Shown here in pieces: positions 56,200 through 64,000 of a stretch of DNA of 64,000 bases. A program made the translations under genes and the position numbers. Below the pieces are notes generated by a model. That model worked only from the letters and a program-made list of their open reading frames with translations. It did no database searches and was not told the DNA's origin. The stretch spans positions 11,117-75,116 of the forward strand of contig CAYLIC010000004.1 in assembly GCA_964383815.1 (NCBI GenBank), read 5' to 3'. This DNA is from UBA11524 sp964383815 (GTDB lineage: Bacteria > Bacillota > Clostridia > Christensenellales > Aristaeellaceae). The number at the start of each line of letters is the position of its first letter. The first letter of the stretch is position 1.

Positions 56200-58206
56200 T
56201 CAGGCCTGAGCCTTCAGTTCGTACTCGCGCTGGAGGCTCTTGTTGGTGTTGTGAATCAGGTAGGCAATCACGCCGACGAACACGGCAACCACGATCAGGC
56301 CGGGAATGAAGCCAGCGCCGAAGCTGCCGGTGGTGAACAGGGTGCCCAGCTGATACACGGCAAAGCCGATGGTGAAGCCAGTGCCCAGCTGGAAGCCAAT
56401 GCCGCCCCACAGCCACTTGCGGCTCTTCATTTCGGAGTTCATGGCGCCAATGGCAGCGAAGCAGGGAGGCGTGAACAGGTTGAACATCATGAAGGCCAGG
56501 GCAGCCGCCTTGGAAATGGCCATAATGGCTGCAACCTCACCGCCGGCACCTTCCATCAAGGCCAGCTCCTCGGTATCAATCAGGTTCTCAAGGCCCGCAA
56601 CGCACACAGCCAGGGTGCCAACCACGTTTTCCTTGGCAATGAAGCCAGTCACGGCGGCGGCGGCCAGCTGCCAGCTGATAACGCCCACGATGGGGTAAAT
56701 CACATAGGCGAAGGGGTGAGCGATGGAGGCCAGGATGGAGGCATCGGCGCTCTCCGCAGGCTGGAAGTTCCAGCCGAAGGTCTGCATAATCTGCACAACG
56801 GTGTTGCACAAAAGGATGATGGTGCCAGCCTTGACAATGTACGCCCAGCCACGGCTGCACATGGACAGGAAAGCACGCTTCACGCTGGGAATCTTGTACT
56901 CGGGCAGCTCGATGATGAAGAAGGACTTGCGAGCCTTGTAGCCGGTAATCTTGTTGATCAGCAGTGCGCCGAAGAAAATCAGCACCAGTCCCACGAAGTA
57001 CATCATGGGAGCAATCCAGCCGGAACCGGGGAAGAACGCGCCCACGAACAGGGAAATGACCGGCAGCTTGGCGCCACAGGGCATGAAGGGCGTCAGCATG
57101 GCAGTGGCCCGGCGCTCACGCTCATTGCGGATGGTGCGGCAGGCCATGATACCGGGAATGGCGCAGCCAGTGCCGATGACGAAGGGAATCACGGACTTGC
57201 CGGACAGGCCCACCTTCTTGAAGATGGGGTCAAGCACCACGGAGGCACGGGCCATGTAGCCGCAGTCCTCCAGCAGGGCAATGAAGAAGTACATCACCAT
57301 TACCAGCGGCAGGAAGCCCAGCACGGCGCCCACGCCGCCAATGATGCCATCCACCAGCAGCGCCTGCAGGATGGGGGAGGCACCCGCCACAAGGCCGGCG
57401 ACCCACTCGGTCAGCGCGTCCATCCAGCCTTCCAGAATGCCAGCCAGCCAAACGCCAAGGCCGCCCTCCGCCTGGGAAATCCAGAACACGGCGTACATAA
57501 TCACGGCGAAGATGGCCAGGCCGCCAATGGGGTGGGTAACAACAGCATCAATCTTATCCTGGTAGTTCTTGTCCCTGGTGCGCACCTTACGGGTTTCCAC
57601 CTGGGATACGATACCATTCACGAACTTGAAGCGGGCACGGTCGGCCTTTTCCACCTCGGCCTTGTTGGTCAGGTCGATGTTGTCCTGGGTGTAGGGTGCG
57701 GTTTGCAGCGTGCCAACGTGCTTTACGGCGGCTTCCACCACGGCGCGCAGGCCTTCATCGGTGGTGGAAACGGTGTCCAGCACGGGGCAGCCCAGCTTGG
57801 CAGCAAGCACTTCATCGTTGATGCGGGTCTGCTTTTTGCGGTTCACGTCAGCCTTGTTCAGGGCCACAACCACCGGGATGCCCAGCTCCAGCAGCTGGGT
57901 GGTGAAAAACAGGCTGCGGCTCAGGTTGGTGGCATCGACAATGTTCACAATCACGTCGGGATGCTCATTGCGCACATAGCTGCTGGTGATGCTCTCCTCC
58001 GACGTGAAGGGCGACATGGAGTACGCGCCGGGCAGGTCAACGGCAATCAGCTCCTGATCGCCCACGCAGTATGCCTTCTTGATGGGGTGCTCCTTCTTGT
58101 CCACGGTCACGCCGGCCCAGTTGCCGACCTTTTCGTTGCAGCCAGTCAGCGCATTGTACATGGTTGTCTTGCCGCTGTTGGGATTACCCGTCAGTGCAAT
58201 TCTCAT
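56200..58206 (-). CDS. feoB: Ferrous iron transporter FeoB
   Basis: This 668-residue protein has an N-terminal G-protein domain (G1 GNPNSGKTT, G2 VTVDKKEH, G3 DLPGAYS, G4 NKAD), a helical switch domain and a membrane domain with two gate regions (CAIPGIMACRTIRNERERR and FTPPCFAAIGAM). It imports Fe2+. It is slightly shorter than many FeoB proteins because the C-terminal tail is brief. GAAGGAGG precedes the ATG. feoA lies 116 bases upstream on the same transcript. Confidence 0.96.
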   Translation of the reverse strand: MRIALTGNPNSGKTTMYNALTGCNEKVGNWAGVTVDKKEHPIKKAYCVGDQELIAVDLPGAYSMSPFTSEESITSSYVRNEHPDVIVNIVDATNLSRSLFFTTQLLELGIPVVVALNKADVNRKKQTRINDEVLAAKLGCPVLDTVSTTDEGLRAVVEAAVKHVGTLQTAPYTQDNIDLTNKAEVEKADRARFKFVNGIVSQVETRKVRTRDKNYQDKIDAVVTHPIGGLAIFAVIMYAVFWISQAEGGLGVWLAGILEGWMDALTEWVAGLVAGASPILQALLVDGIIGGVGAVLGFLPLVMVMYFFIALLEDCGYMARASVVLDPIFKKVGLSGKSVIPFVIGTGCAIPGIMACRTIRNERERRATAMLTPFMPCGAKLPVISLFVGAFFPGSGWIAPMMYFVGLVLIFFGALLINKITGYKARKSFFIIELPEYKIPSVKRAFLSMCSRGWAYIVKAGTIILLCNTVVQIMQTFGWNFQPAESADASILASIAHPFAYVIYPIVGVISWQLAAAAVTGFIAKENVVGTLAVCVAGLENLIDTEELALMEGAGGEVAAIMAISKAAALAFMMFNLFTPPCFAAIGAMNSEMKSRKWLWGGIGFQLGTGFTIGFAVYQLGTLFTTGSFGAGFIPGLIVVAVFVGVIAYLIHNTNKSLQREYELKAQA

Positions 58207-58322
58207 AAGGTTCCTCCTTCATCCGCTATCTATCCATACAAGCGTTGCTTTCGCTTGCGGTTAGCTGTGATTAACCATTCCGCCGAAGAAATGCGGCGGG
58301 ACATGCCTGCCGCGAATGCTTC

Positions 58323-58541
58323 TTACACAACGATGGCGTTTGCCAGCTGTGTATCGATGCAGTAACGTGCATCCTTGACGGAGATCACGCAGCCGGAGCG
58401 CTTGCGGGCCACCATGGTGATAGGCTCGCCAGAGTAGCAGCCCAGAGAAAACAGGAAGGAGTTCAACTCGTCATCATCGGTATCAATGCGGCGGATAATG
58501 TACTCCCGGCCCTCTTCTGCGTTCAGCAGGGTTGTTTCCAT
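58323..58541 (-). CDS. feoA: FeoA SH3-like accessory protein
   Basis: This 72-residue FeoA protein has an SH3-like fold with REYIIRRID, LFSLGCYSGEPITMVARKRSG and a VISVKDARYCIDTQLANAIVV end. FeoA binds FeoB and supports iron uptake. AGGAGG precedes the ATG. It is the first gene after the regulated feo promoter. Confidence 0.93.
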   Translation of the reverse strand: METTLLNAEEGREYIIRRIDTDDDELNSFLFSLGCYSGEPITMVARKRSGCVISVKDARYCIDTQLANAIVV

Positions 58542-58583
58542 GCGCGTTCAACCTCCTGTCCATGGGGGATTCGTCTTGGCTAA

Positions 58584-58631
58584 TTAGCCTTGACTAACCA
58601 AATATATAGCACCTTTTTCGCCCTTTGTCAA
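58584..58631 (-). promoter_or_regulatory. feo promoter with DtxR-like operator
   Basis: On the minus strand TTGACA (58626-58631), 17 bases, TATATA (58603-58608) with TGc extension. The predicted start (about 58596) lies in the inverted repeat TTAG-N6-CTAA (58584-58597), next to a second palindrome GGCTAATTAGCC (58578-58589). Both resemble metal-dependent DtxR/IdeR-family sites. Confidence 0.72.
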
Positions 58632-58681
58632 CACCTATTTTGGCACTTTTCCGACAAAAGTTTTGGGCATGGAAAAAGCGG

Positions 58682-59650
58682 TCAATTCCGAACCTCTCCG
58701 CACAAATTGCGGCTGAGCCAGCCATCGGTATCCTCCTGGGCCAGGGCCCACATGAGCTTGGTGACAGCGGCCTCGGTGGTCATGTCCATGCCGGAAATCA
58801 CATCGGCCCGGCGCAGCTGGGTGCCCACCTCGTAGATGGACAGGTCTGCCTTTTCATACATGCACTGGGTGACCACCACCACCCGCACGCCCATTTGCCG
58901 CAGGGTGTGGAGCTTTTCCACCAGGTTGCGGCGGATGTAGTGCAGGCCACCCATGCCAAAGGCTTCAATCACCAGGCCGCGATAGCCTGCCTGGGCCACA
59001 AAGTCCAGCACGTCCGGCTGGGTGCCTGGCACCAGCTTCAATAGGAAGACATGGCTGTCCACCTCCGGGCGCAGACGGTATTCATCCTCTATGCGCTGGG
59101 GACGGAGAAAATGCACGCCTTCGCTGTCAATCATGCCGGAAAGGGAACGATTCACACTGTCGAAGGCATCGAAGGAGGTGGTGCGGGTCTTCACCGCCCG
59201 GCAACCGAGAATCAGCTTCCGGGCAAAGCAGACATAGGTGCCGGGCACACCCTGGCAGGCAGCCTCCAGGGCGCAGGAAAGGTTGGTTTCCGCATCGGAC
59301 AGGGGAGCGCCCATGGGCAGCTGGCTGCCGGTGAGAATCACGGGCTTTTGCTGGCCCAGCAGCATGAAGGACAGGGCAGAGGCGGTGTATCCCATGGTGT
59401 CCGTGCCGTGGGTGACCACCACACCATCGCAATCCTGCATGGCGGCATCCACCGCCCGGGCCAGCATGGACCATTCCTCCGGCTGAATGTTGCTGGAATC
59501 CATGCGAAACACATCCCTGGGCACAAGCTCCACGCCGGTGCGGCAGGAAACGTGGCGGGTCAGCTCCGCCGCGGGGAGCGCGGGCATCAGGCCATCCCCG
59601 GTATGGCGGCAGGCCATGGTGCCGCCGGTGGCAAGCAGCGCAATGCGCAT
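58682..59650 (-). CDS. ansA: Type I L-asparaginase
   Basis: This 322-residue cytoplasmic asparaginase hydrolyses L-asparagine to aspartate and ammonia. It has the first active-site Thr motif LLATGGTMA (about residue 5), the second VVVTHGTDTMG (about 80) and the LTGSQLPMG loop. No signal peptide is present, as in type I enzymes. ATG 59650 is chosen because the in-frame ATG at 59659 directly abuts GGGAGG. It is monocistronic and divergent from the MFS gene. Confidence 0.93.
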   Translation of the reverse strand: MRIALLATGGTMACRHTGDGLMPALPAAELTRHVSCRTGVELVPRDVFRMDSSNIQPEEWSMLARAVDAAMQDCDGVVVTHGTDTMGYTASALSFMLLGQQKPVILTGSQLPMGAPLSDAETNLSCALEAACQGVPGTYVCFARKLILGCRAVKTRTTSFDAFDSVNRSLSGMIDSEGVHFLRPQRIEDEYRLRPEVDSHVFLLKLVPGTQPDVLDFVAQAGYRGLVIEAFGMGGLHYIRRNLVEKLHTLRQMGVRVVVVTQCMYEKADLSIYEVGTQLRRADVISGMDMTTEAAVTKLMWALAQEDTDGWLSRNLCGEVRN

Positions 59651-59684
59651 GAAAGGCATCCTCCCTCATATTTTTCATAAAAAG

Positions 59685-59713
59685 AGTATAGCACAAGTCT
59701 TCCCCGAATACAA
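59685..59713 (-). promoter_or_regulatory. Promoter of ansA
   Basis: Minus strand TTGTAT (59708-59713), 17 bases, TATACT (59685-59690) with TGc extension. Confidence 0.75.
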
Positions 59714-59719
59714 AAAATA

Positions 59720-59728
59720 TGTTATGAT
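59720..59728 (+). promoter_or_regulatory. Extended -10 of the MFS-GDPD operon
   Basis: TGTTATGAT at 59720-59728, 32 bases before the GTG start and close to the divergent ansA promoter. Confidence 0.5.
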
Positions 59729-59759
59729 GTAGAAAAAGAACGAGCAAAGGGATGATTGC

Positions 59760-61067
59760 GTGAATTCCAAGCTGAATGTGAAGCAAACCTTCCTGGTGGG
59801 CCTGGCGTTTCTGTCCATCAGCGCCTTCTGGGGCCTCTACGATTTTGTGGTGCCGCTGATCCTGAAAAACACCTATGCCGTGGGCGACACCTGGGCAGGC
59901 ACGGTGATGGCCATGGACAATGTGCTGGCCCTGGTGCTGCTGCCCTTCTTCGGCTCCCTGAGCGACAGGTGCAAGAGTCCCATGGGGCGGCGCATGCCCT
60001 TCATCCTGGTGGGTACGGCGGCTGCTGTGGTGCTGCTGCTCTCCCTGCCTGCGGTGGTCAATGGTGCACCGCTGCCGGTGTTCCTTGTGGTGCTGGGACT
60101 GCTGCTGATTGCCATGGGCACCTATCGCTCGCCCGCTGTGGCCCTCATGCCGGATGTGACACCCAAGCCTTTGCGCTCCAAGGGCAACGCCATCATCAAC
60201 CTGATGGGTGCTGTGGGCGGCGCACTGTCCCTGCTGCTGGTGAACTTTGCCGTGGTGCGCACGGTGGATGAAACGGGCGCTGCCCAGTCCGACTACACCT
60301 GGCTGTTTGTCAACGTGGCGGTGATTATGGCAGTGTGCGTGGCGGTGCTGTTTGCCACCATCCGCGAAAGGAAGCTGGTGGCCCGGATGGAGGCCATCCA
60401 CTATGGCGAGGCGCCGGATGCTGTGCAGCCTGTGGTGGAGAATGGCAAGGCCCGCCTGCCCAGGGACGTCATGCGCTCGCTGATACTCATTCTTGTGTCC
60501 GTCAGCCTGTGGTTCATGGGCTACAATGCGGTGACCACCGCCTTCAGCAAATATGCTACCACGGTGTGGAACGTATCGGAGAGCGTGGCAGCCAACTGCG
60601 TGCTGGTGGGCACGGTGGGCGCCATCCTGAGCTACTGGCCGGTGGGCATCCTGTCCAGCAAGGTGGGCAGGAAGAAGATGATTCAGTTTGGCATTCTGCT
60701 GCTGGCGGCCTGCTTCCTGCTGGGGACGCTCCTGCCGGAAATGAGCTTCCTGCTGTACATCATGTTTGCGCTGGTGGGCATGGGATGGGCGTCCATCAAC
60801 GTCAATTCCTTCCCCATGGTGGTGGAAATGGCCTCCGGTGCGGACACGGGCAAGTATACCGGCCTGTACTACACCTTCTCCATGGCGGCACAGGTGCTTA
60901 CACCTATTCTTTCCGGCGCGCTGCTGGAGCATGTGGGCTACCACACCCTGTTCCCCTATGCGCTGCTGATGATGCTGTGCGCCTTTACAACCTTCTTCTT
61001 TGTGCGGCATGGCGATTCGAAGCCTGCCAGCAAGCGCGGCCTGGAAGCGCTGGATGTGGAGGACTGA
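59760..61067 (+). CDS. MFS transporter of the GPH/SLC45-like group
   Basis: This 435-residue membrane protein has about 12 helices. The loop after helix 2 (GSLSDRCKSPMGRRMPFILVG) carries the MFS signature in the form seen in SLC45/GPH sugar transporters. A second such loop (SSKVGRKKMIQFG) follows helix 8. It probably moves a disaccharide or another sugar with protons or sodium. It starts at GTG 59760. The glycerophosphodiesterase gene starts 3 bases after its stop. Confidence 0.87.
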   Translation: MNSKLNVKQTFLVGLAFLSISAFWGLYDFVVPLILKNTYAVGDTWAGTVMAMDNVLALVLLPFFGSLSDRCKSPMGRRMPFILVGTAAAVVLLLSLPAVVNGAPLPVFLVVLGLLLIAMGTYRSPAVALMPDVTPKPLRSKGNAIINLMGAVGGALSLLLVNFAVVRTVDETGAAQSDYTWLFVNVAVIMAVCVAVLFATIRERKLVARMEAIHYGEAPDAVQPVVENGKARLPRDVMRSLILILVSVSLWFMGYNAVTTAFSKYATTVWNVSESVAANCVLVGTVGAILSYWPVGILSSKVGRKKMIQFGILLLAACFLLGTLLPEMSFLLYIMFALVGMGWASINVNSFPMVVEMASGADTGKYTGLYYTFSMAAQVLTPILSGALLEHVGYHTLFPYALLMMLCAFTTFFFVRHGDSKPASKRGLEALDVED

Positions 61068-61070
61068 CCC

Positions 61071-61877
61071 ATGCTGTGGATACTGCTTGTGCTGGTAATC
61101 CTTTTTGTGCTGTATCTGTTCCTGATTTTCCCCAGGCTTCCCCGCCGGGACATGAGCGCCTTCACCGGCTGGGACTATGCCCACCGGGGATTGTGGAATG
61201 CCCGGCTGCCGGAGAACAGCATGGGTGCCTTCCGACATGCGGTGGAGAACGGCTTTGGCATGGAGATGGACGTGCACCTGACCCGGGACGATCAGCTGGT
61301 GGTTTTTCATGATGACAGCCTGCAGCGCATGTGCGGTGTGGAGCGGCCCATCAGCGGCTGCACGCTGGCAGAGCTGCAAGGCTTGCGCCTGCTGGGCACG
61401 GAGGAGCACATTCCCACACTTGACGAGTTTTTGACCATGGTGGATGGACGGGTACCGCTGATTATCGAATTGAAGTCCGATGCGCGGATTGAGGAGCTGT
61501 GCCGCCTGGCCAATGAGCGGCTGACCCGCTATCAGGGCGCCTACTGCGTGGAGAGCTTCCACCCGGGGGCGGTGCGCTGGTTCCGCAAAAACGCGCCCCG
61601 GGTGATTCGCGGGCAGCTGGCCTGCGGCCTCTATGGCTCCGACCCGAAAAAGCGCACATGGCTGGGCCGGTGCATGGCCAGCCTGGCGCAAAACGTGATG
61701 GGCAGGCCGGACTTCATCGCCTACGAGCACAGCACGGACAGAAACCTGCCCATGGCCCTCATGCGGCTTATTCGCCCGTGGCTGGTGTGCTGGACGGTGC
61801 GCTCCCAGCACGACATGAATGTGCTGCGCCGCCGGTATGACCTGCAAATCTTTGAAGGGTTCATCCCCAAGCGTTGA
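61071..61877 (+). CDS. Glycerophosphodiester phosphodiesterase, membrane-anchored
   Basis: This 268-residue protein has an N-terminal membrane helix (about 2-19, ILLVLVILFVLYLFLIF) and a GDPD TIM barrel with YAHRGLWNARLPENS (catalytic His and Arg, metal Glu), EMDVHLTRDDQLVVFHD (metal Glu, Asp and second His) and IELKSD. It cleaves glycerophosphodiesters to glycerol-3-phosphate and an alcohol. It is coupled to the MFS gene (3-base gap), but GPH-type MFS proteins are not known for glycerophosphodiester transport, so the link is unexplained. Confidence 0.9.
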   Translation: MLWILLVLVILFVLYLFLIFPRLPRRDMSAFTGWDYAHRGLWNARLPENSMGAFRHAVENGFGMEMDVHLTRDDQLVVFHDDSLQRMCGVERPISGCTLAELQGLRLLGTEEHIPTLDEFLTMVDGRVPLIIELKSDARIEELCRLANERLTRYQGAYCVESFHPGAVRWFRKNAPRVIRGQLACGLYGSDPKKRTWLGRCMASLAQNVMGRPDFIAYEHSTDRNLPMALMRLIRPWLVCWTVRSQHDMNVLRRRYDLQIFEGFIPKR

Positions 61878-61902
61878 CAAAGGGGAGGAAATCCAGTATA
61901 AT
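61874..61902 (+). promoter_or_regulatory. Consensus promoter of greA-lysS
   Basis: TTGACA (61874-61879), 17 bases, TATAAT (61897-61902). Both hexamers are perfect. The -35 overlaps the stop codon of the GDPD gene. Confidence 0.92.
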
Positions 61903-61930
61903 CAATGGGTATCGAATTTAGAAGCACCAG

Positions 61931-61970
61931 AAAGCACTTCGGCCTTCGCGTTCGCCGGGGTGTTTTCTCT
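61931..61970 (+). promoter_or_regulatory. Hairpin with U-rich tail in the greA leader
   Basis: AAAGCAC (61931-61937) pairs with GTGTTTT (61960-61966) and the inner CGGC pairs with GCCG. TCTCTT follows. It may be a leaky attenuator or a 5' stabilising hairpin of the greA-lysS transcript, or the end of read-through from GDPD. Confidence 0.5.
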
Positions 61971-62002
61971 TGATGAATGCTAACCCGAAGGGAGTAACCG
62001 AC

Positions 62003-62482
62003 ATGGCTGAGGAAAAGCGCAACATGATGACGGAGGACGGCCTCCGCAAGCTGCAGGAAAAGCTGGATTACCTGGTTGGCGTGCGCCGCAACGAAATTGC
62101 CCACAAGATTGAGGTGGCGCGCGGCTTTGGCGACCTGTCCGAAAATGCCGAGTATGACGAGGCGAAAAAGGAACAGGGACAGCTGGAGGACGAGATTGCC
62201 CAGCTGACCAAGACCATCAACACCGCCGTGGTGGTGGCGGACAGCGAAATCTCCACCGACAAGGTTTCCATTGGCACCACAGTGAAGGTGCAGGACATGG
62301 AAACCGATGAGGTGTGCGAGTATGCCATCGTGGGTGCGGCGGAGGCCGACCCCTATGAGGGCAAAATCTCCAACGAATCTCCCGTGGGCGCCGGCCTGAT
62401 GGGCGCCACCGTGGGCGCTGTGATGGACATTGAGGTGCCCATGGGCATCATCCAGTACAAGGTGCTGGAAATCAAGCGCTAA
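62003..62482 (+). CDS. greA: Transcription elongation factor GreA
   Basis: This 159-residue protein has an N-terminal antiparallel coiled coil with the acidic tip GFGDLSENAEYDEAKKEQ, which enters the RNA polymerase secondary channel to rescue backtracked complexes, and a C-terminal FKBP-like domain (GAGLMGATVGAVMDIEVP). ATG 62003 follows AAGGGAG. It forms the common Firmicutes pair with lysS, 40 bases downstream. Confidence 0.95.
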   Translation: MAEEKRNMMTEDGLRKLQEKLDYLVGVRRNEIAHKIEVARGFGDLSENAEYDEAKKEQGQLEDEIAQLTKTINTAVVVADSEISTDKVSIGTTVKVQDMETDEVCEYAIVGAAEADPYEGKISNESPVGAGLMGATVGAVMDIEVPMGIIQYKVLEIKR

Positions 62483-62522
62483 CCTTCACCCCTTATCCAA
62501 TCACGCAAAAGGAGCGAATCCC

Positions 62523-64000
62523 ATGGCAGATTATCCCGTAACGCCGCTGACCCCGCCGCTGTCCGAGCAGGAAATCATCCGCCGGCAGAAGCTGCAGGGC
62601 CTCATCGACGCTGGTCAGAACCCCTATGAAATCACCCGCTACAGCGTGACCCACCACAGCCAGGAAATCATCGACAGCTTTGTGGATGATGCCGAGCCGG
62701 TGGAGGTCTCCGTGGCGGGCCGCATGACCTCCCGCCGGGTGATGGGCAAGGCATCCTTCGCCAGCCTGCTGGATGCCCAGGGCGCCATCCAGATTTACGT
62801 CACCAGGGACGAGCTGGGGGAGGAGGCCTACGCTGCCTTCAAGAAGGCGGACATTGGCGATATTTTCGGTGTGAAGGGTGTGCCCTTCCGCACCAAGACC
62901 GGCATGGTGTCCATCCATGTGAAGGCCATGACCCTGCTGACCAAGTCCCTGAAGGTGCTGCCGGAGAAGTTCCACGGGCTGGTGGATACCGACCTGCGCT
63001 ACCGCCAGCGCTATGTGGACTGCATTGTGAACCCTGAGGTGCGCGACACCTTCCGCAAGCGCTCGATGATTATCGCCGCCGTGCGTGAGTTCCTGGATGG
63101 CCGCGGATACCTGGAGGTGGACACGCCTGTGCTCCACACCCTGGAGATTGGCGCCTCCGCCCGTCCCTTCCGCACACATCACAATGCGCTGAATCTACCC
63201 ATGTTCCTGCGCATTGAAACCGAACTGTACCTGAAGCGGCTGATTGTCGGCGGCTTCGAGCGGGTGTACGAGGTGGGCCGCATCTTCCGCAACGAGGGCA
63301 TGGACGCCACCCATAACCCGGAGTTTACCACCGTGGAGACCTACCAGGCCTATGCGGACTACAACGAGATTATGGAAATGGTGGAGCAGCTCTATGAGTT
63401 CGTTGCCTTGAAGACGCTGGGCACCACCGACGTGCAGTACCAGGGACAGACCATCCACCTGAAGGCACCCTGGAAGCGCATCACCATGGCGGATGCCGTG
63501 AAGGAAGCCTGCGGCGAGGACTGGACAGCCTGGCAGAGCGACGAGGAGGCCCGCGCCATTTGCGACAAGCGCAATGTGCACGTGGAGAAGAACGCCACCC
63601 GCGGTGACTGCCTGGCTGCCCTGTTTGACGAATATGTTGAAGAATCCCTGGTGCAGCCCACCTTCATCATCGATTATCCGGTGGAGATTTCCCCGCTAGC
63701 CAAGCGCAAGCCTGAAAATCCTGCGCTGACCGAGCGGTTTGAGTACTTCATCACCGGTCACGAGATGGGCAATGCCTTCTCCGAGCTGAACGACCCCATC
63801 GACCAGCGCCGCCGCTTTGAGGAGCAGGTGGCTGCCCGGAAGGCCCAGGGCATCAACGCCGAGGTGGACGAGGACTTCGTTAACGCCCTGGAGTATGGCA
63901 TGCCCCCCACCGGCGGCCTGGGCTTCGGCCTGGATCGTCTGGTGATGCTGCTGACCGACAGCCCCACCATCCGCGACGTGCTGCTGTTCCCCACGATGAA
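62523..64000 (+). CDS. lysS: Lysyl-tRNA synthetase, class II (3' end outside window)
   Basis: The first 492 codons of a class II LysRS are present; the gene runs off the window. An N-terminal OB-fold anticodon-binding domain (about 60-150) is followed by the catalytic domain: motif 1 around RKRSMIIAAVREFLDGRGYLE, motif 2 FERVYEVGRIFRNEG, motif 3 GLGFGLDRLVMLLT. The ASARPFRTHHNALN segment is typical; preceding it is LEIG where many LysRS have a Pro-Gly-Gly. AAAGGAG precedes the ATG. It charges tRNA-Lys and follows greA on the same transcript. Confidence 0.95.
   Translation, partial: MADYPVTPLTPPLSEQEIIRRQKLQGLIDAGQNPYEITRYSVTHHSQEIIDSFVDDAEPVEVSVAGRMTSRRVMGKASFASLLDAQGAIQIYVTRDELGEEAYAAFKKADIGDIFGVKGVPFRTKTGMVSIHVKAMTLLTKSLKVLPEKFHGLVDTDLRYRQRYVDCIVNPEVRDTFRKRSMIIAAVREFLDGRGYLEVDTPVLHTLEIGASARPFRTHHNALNLPMFLRIETELYLKRLIVGGFERVYEVGRIFRNEGMDATHNPEFTTVETYQAYADYNEIMEMVEQLYEFVALKTLGTTDVQYQGQTIHLKAPWKRITMADAVKEACGEDWTAWQSDEEARAICDKRNVHVEKNATRGDCLAALFDEYVEESLVQPTFIIDYPVEISPLAKRKPENPALTERFEYFITGHEMGNAFSELNDPIDQRRRFEEQVAARKAQGINAEVDEDFVNALEYGMPPTGGLGFGLDRLVMLLTDSPTIRDVLLFPTM

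Noticed and set aside
56251..58365. Plus-strand open frame of about 700 codons opposite feoB
   Set aside because: Shadow of feoB, whose domains and motifs are all intact on the minus strand; the plus-strand translation is His/Gly/Gln-rich and matches nothing.

Overview
The window looks like a chromosomal segment of a GC-rich anaerobic Firmicute of the class Clostridia, probably a gut or rumen relative of Oscillospirales or Christensenellales. The reasons are strong AGGAGG ribosome-binding sites, many extended -10 promoters of the form TGnTATAAT, a TM1266-type hydrogenase-system regulator, a stand-alone UgpC/MsmK sugar ATPase, a Feo iron system with its Cys-rich partner, a greA-lysS pair and a Firmicutes-style type VII secretion (T7SS) locus. 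The taxonomic placement is inference. I saw no rRNA, tRNA, CRISPR array, transposase or integrase.

Left part (0-20.5 kb): a MacA/MacB-like efflux pair without its ATPase; UgpC; an ECF sigma factor with its membrane anti-sigma partner behind a recognisable ECF promoter; a CdaR/PucR-type regulator with an S41 lipoprotein protease; an ABC importer operon headed by a TM1266-family protein and preceded by a leader that ends in an intrinsic terminator (probable riboswitch or attenuator); an XRE regulator; a secreted phosphodiester glycosidase; a threonine-aldolase-like enzyme coupled to barstar; a large GH3 glycosidase; a membrane-anchored XRE protein; a split ThrE exporter with a MarR-like fragment; then DUF3592, rlmH and a barnase homologue.

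Centre (20.7-45.7 kb): the main feature is a variant T7SS locus. It encodes an EssC-type triple ATPase with an FHA domain, a YukD/EsaB ubiquitin-like protein, five WXG100-size proteins, a WXG-like protein with a long C-terminal domain and a DUF4176 protein. EsaA, EssA and canonical EssB are not visible. Instead there are a transmembrane Ser/Thr kinase with an ectodomain of about 1,150 residues, a second receptor of the same architecture whose kinase domain is degenerate, a PP2C phosphatase, two further membrane FHA proteins (one with a von Willebrand A-like ectodomain), a LytTR regulator with a receiver-like domain lacking the phospho-acceptor Asp, and a secreted Ig/MBG/TSP3-repeat protein with identical 231-bp DNA repeats. 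I infer a phospho-controlled secretion apparatus whose sensors read the cell surface.

Right part (45.8-64 kb): ordinary chromosome. It holds a LysM protein, SGNH hydrolase, Ntn amide hydrolase, TrkAH potassium uptake, a short AT-richer stretch with gene remnants, a Dabb protein, an MBL hydrolase operon with DUF1934, ispE, feoA-feoB plus a small Cys-rich protein under a DtxR-like operator, L-asparaginase, an MFS sugar-type transporter, a glycerophosphodiesterase and greA-lysS, with lysS cut by the window end.
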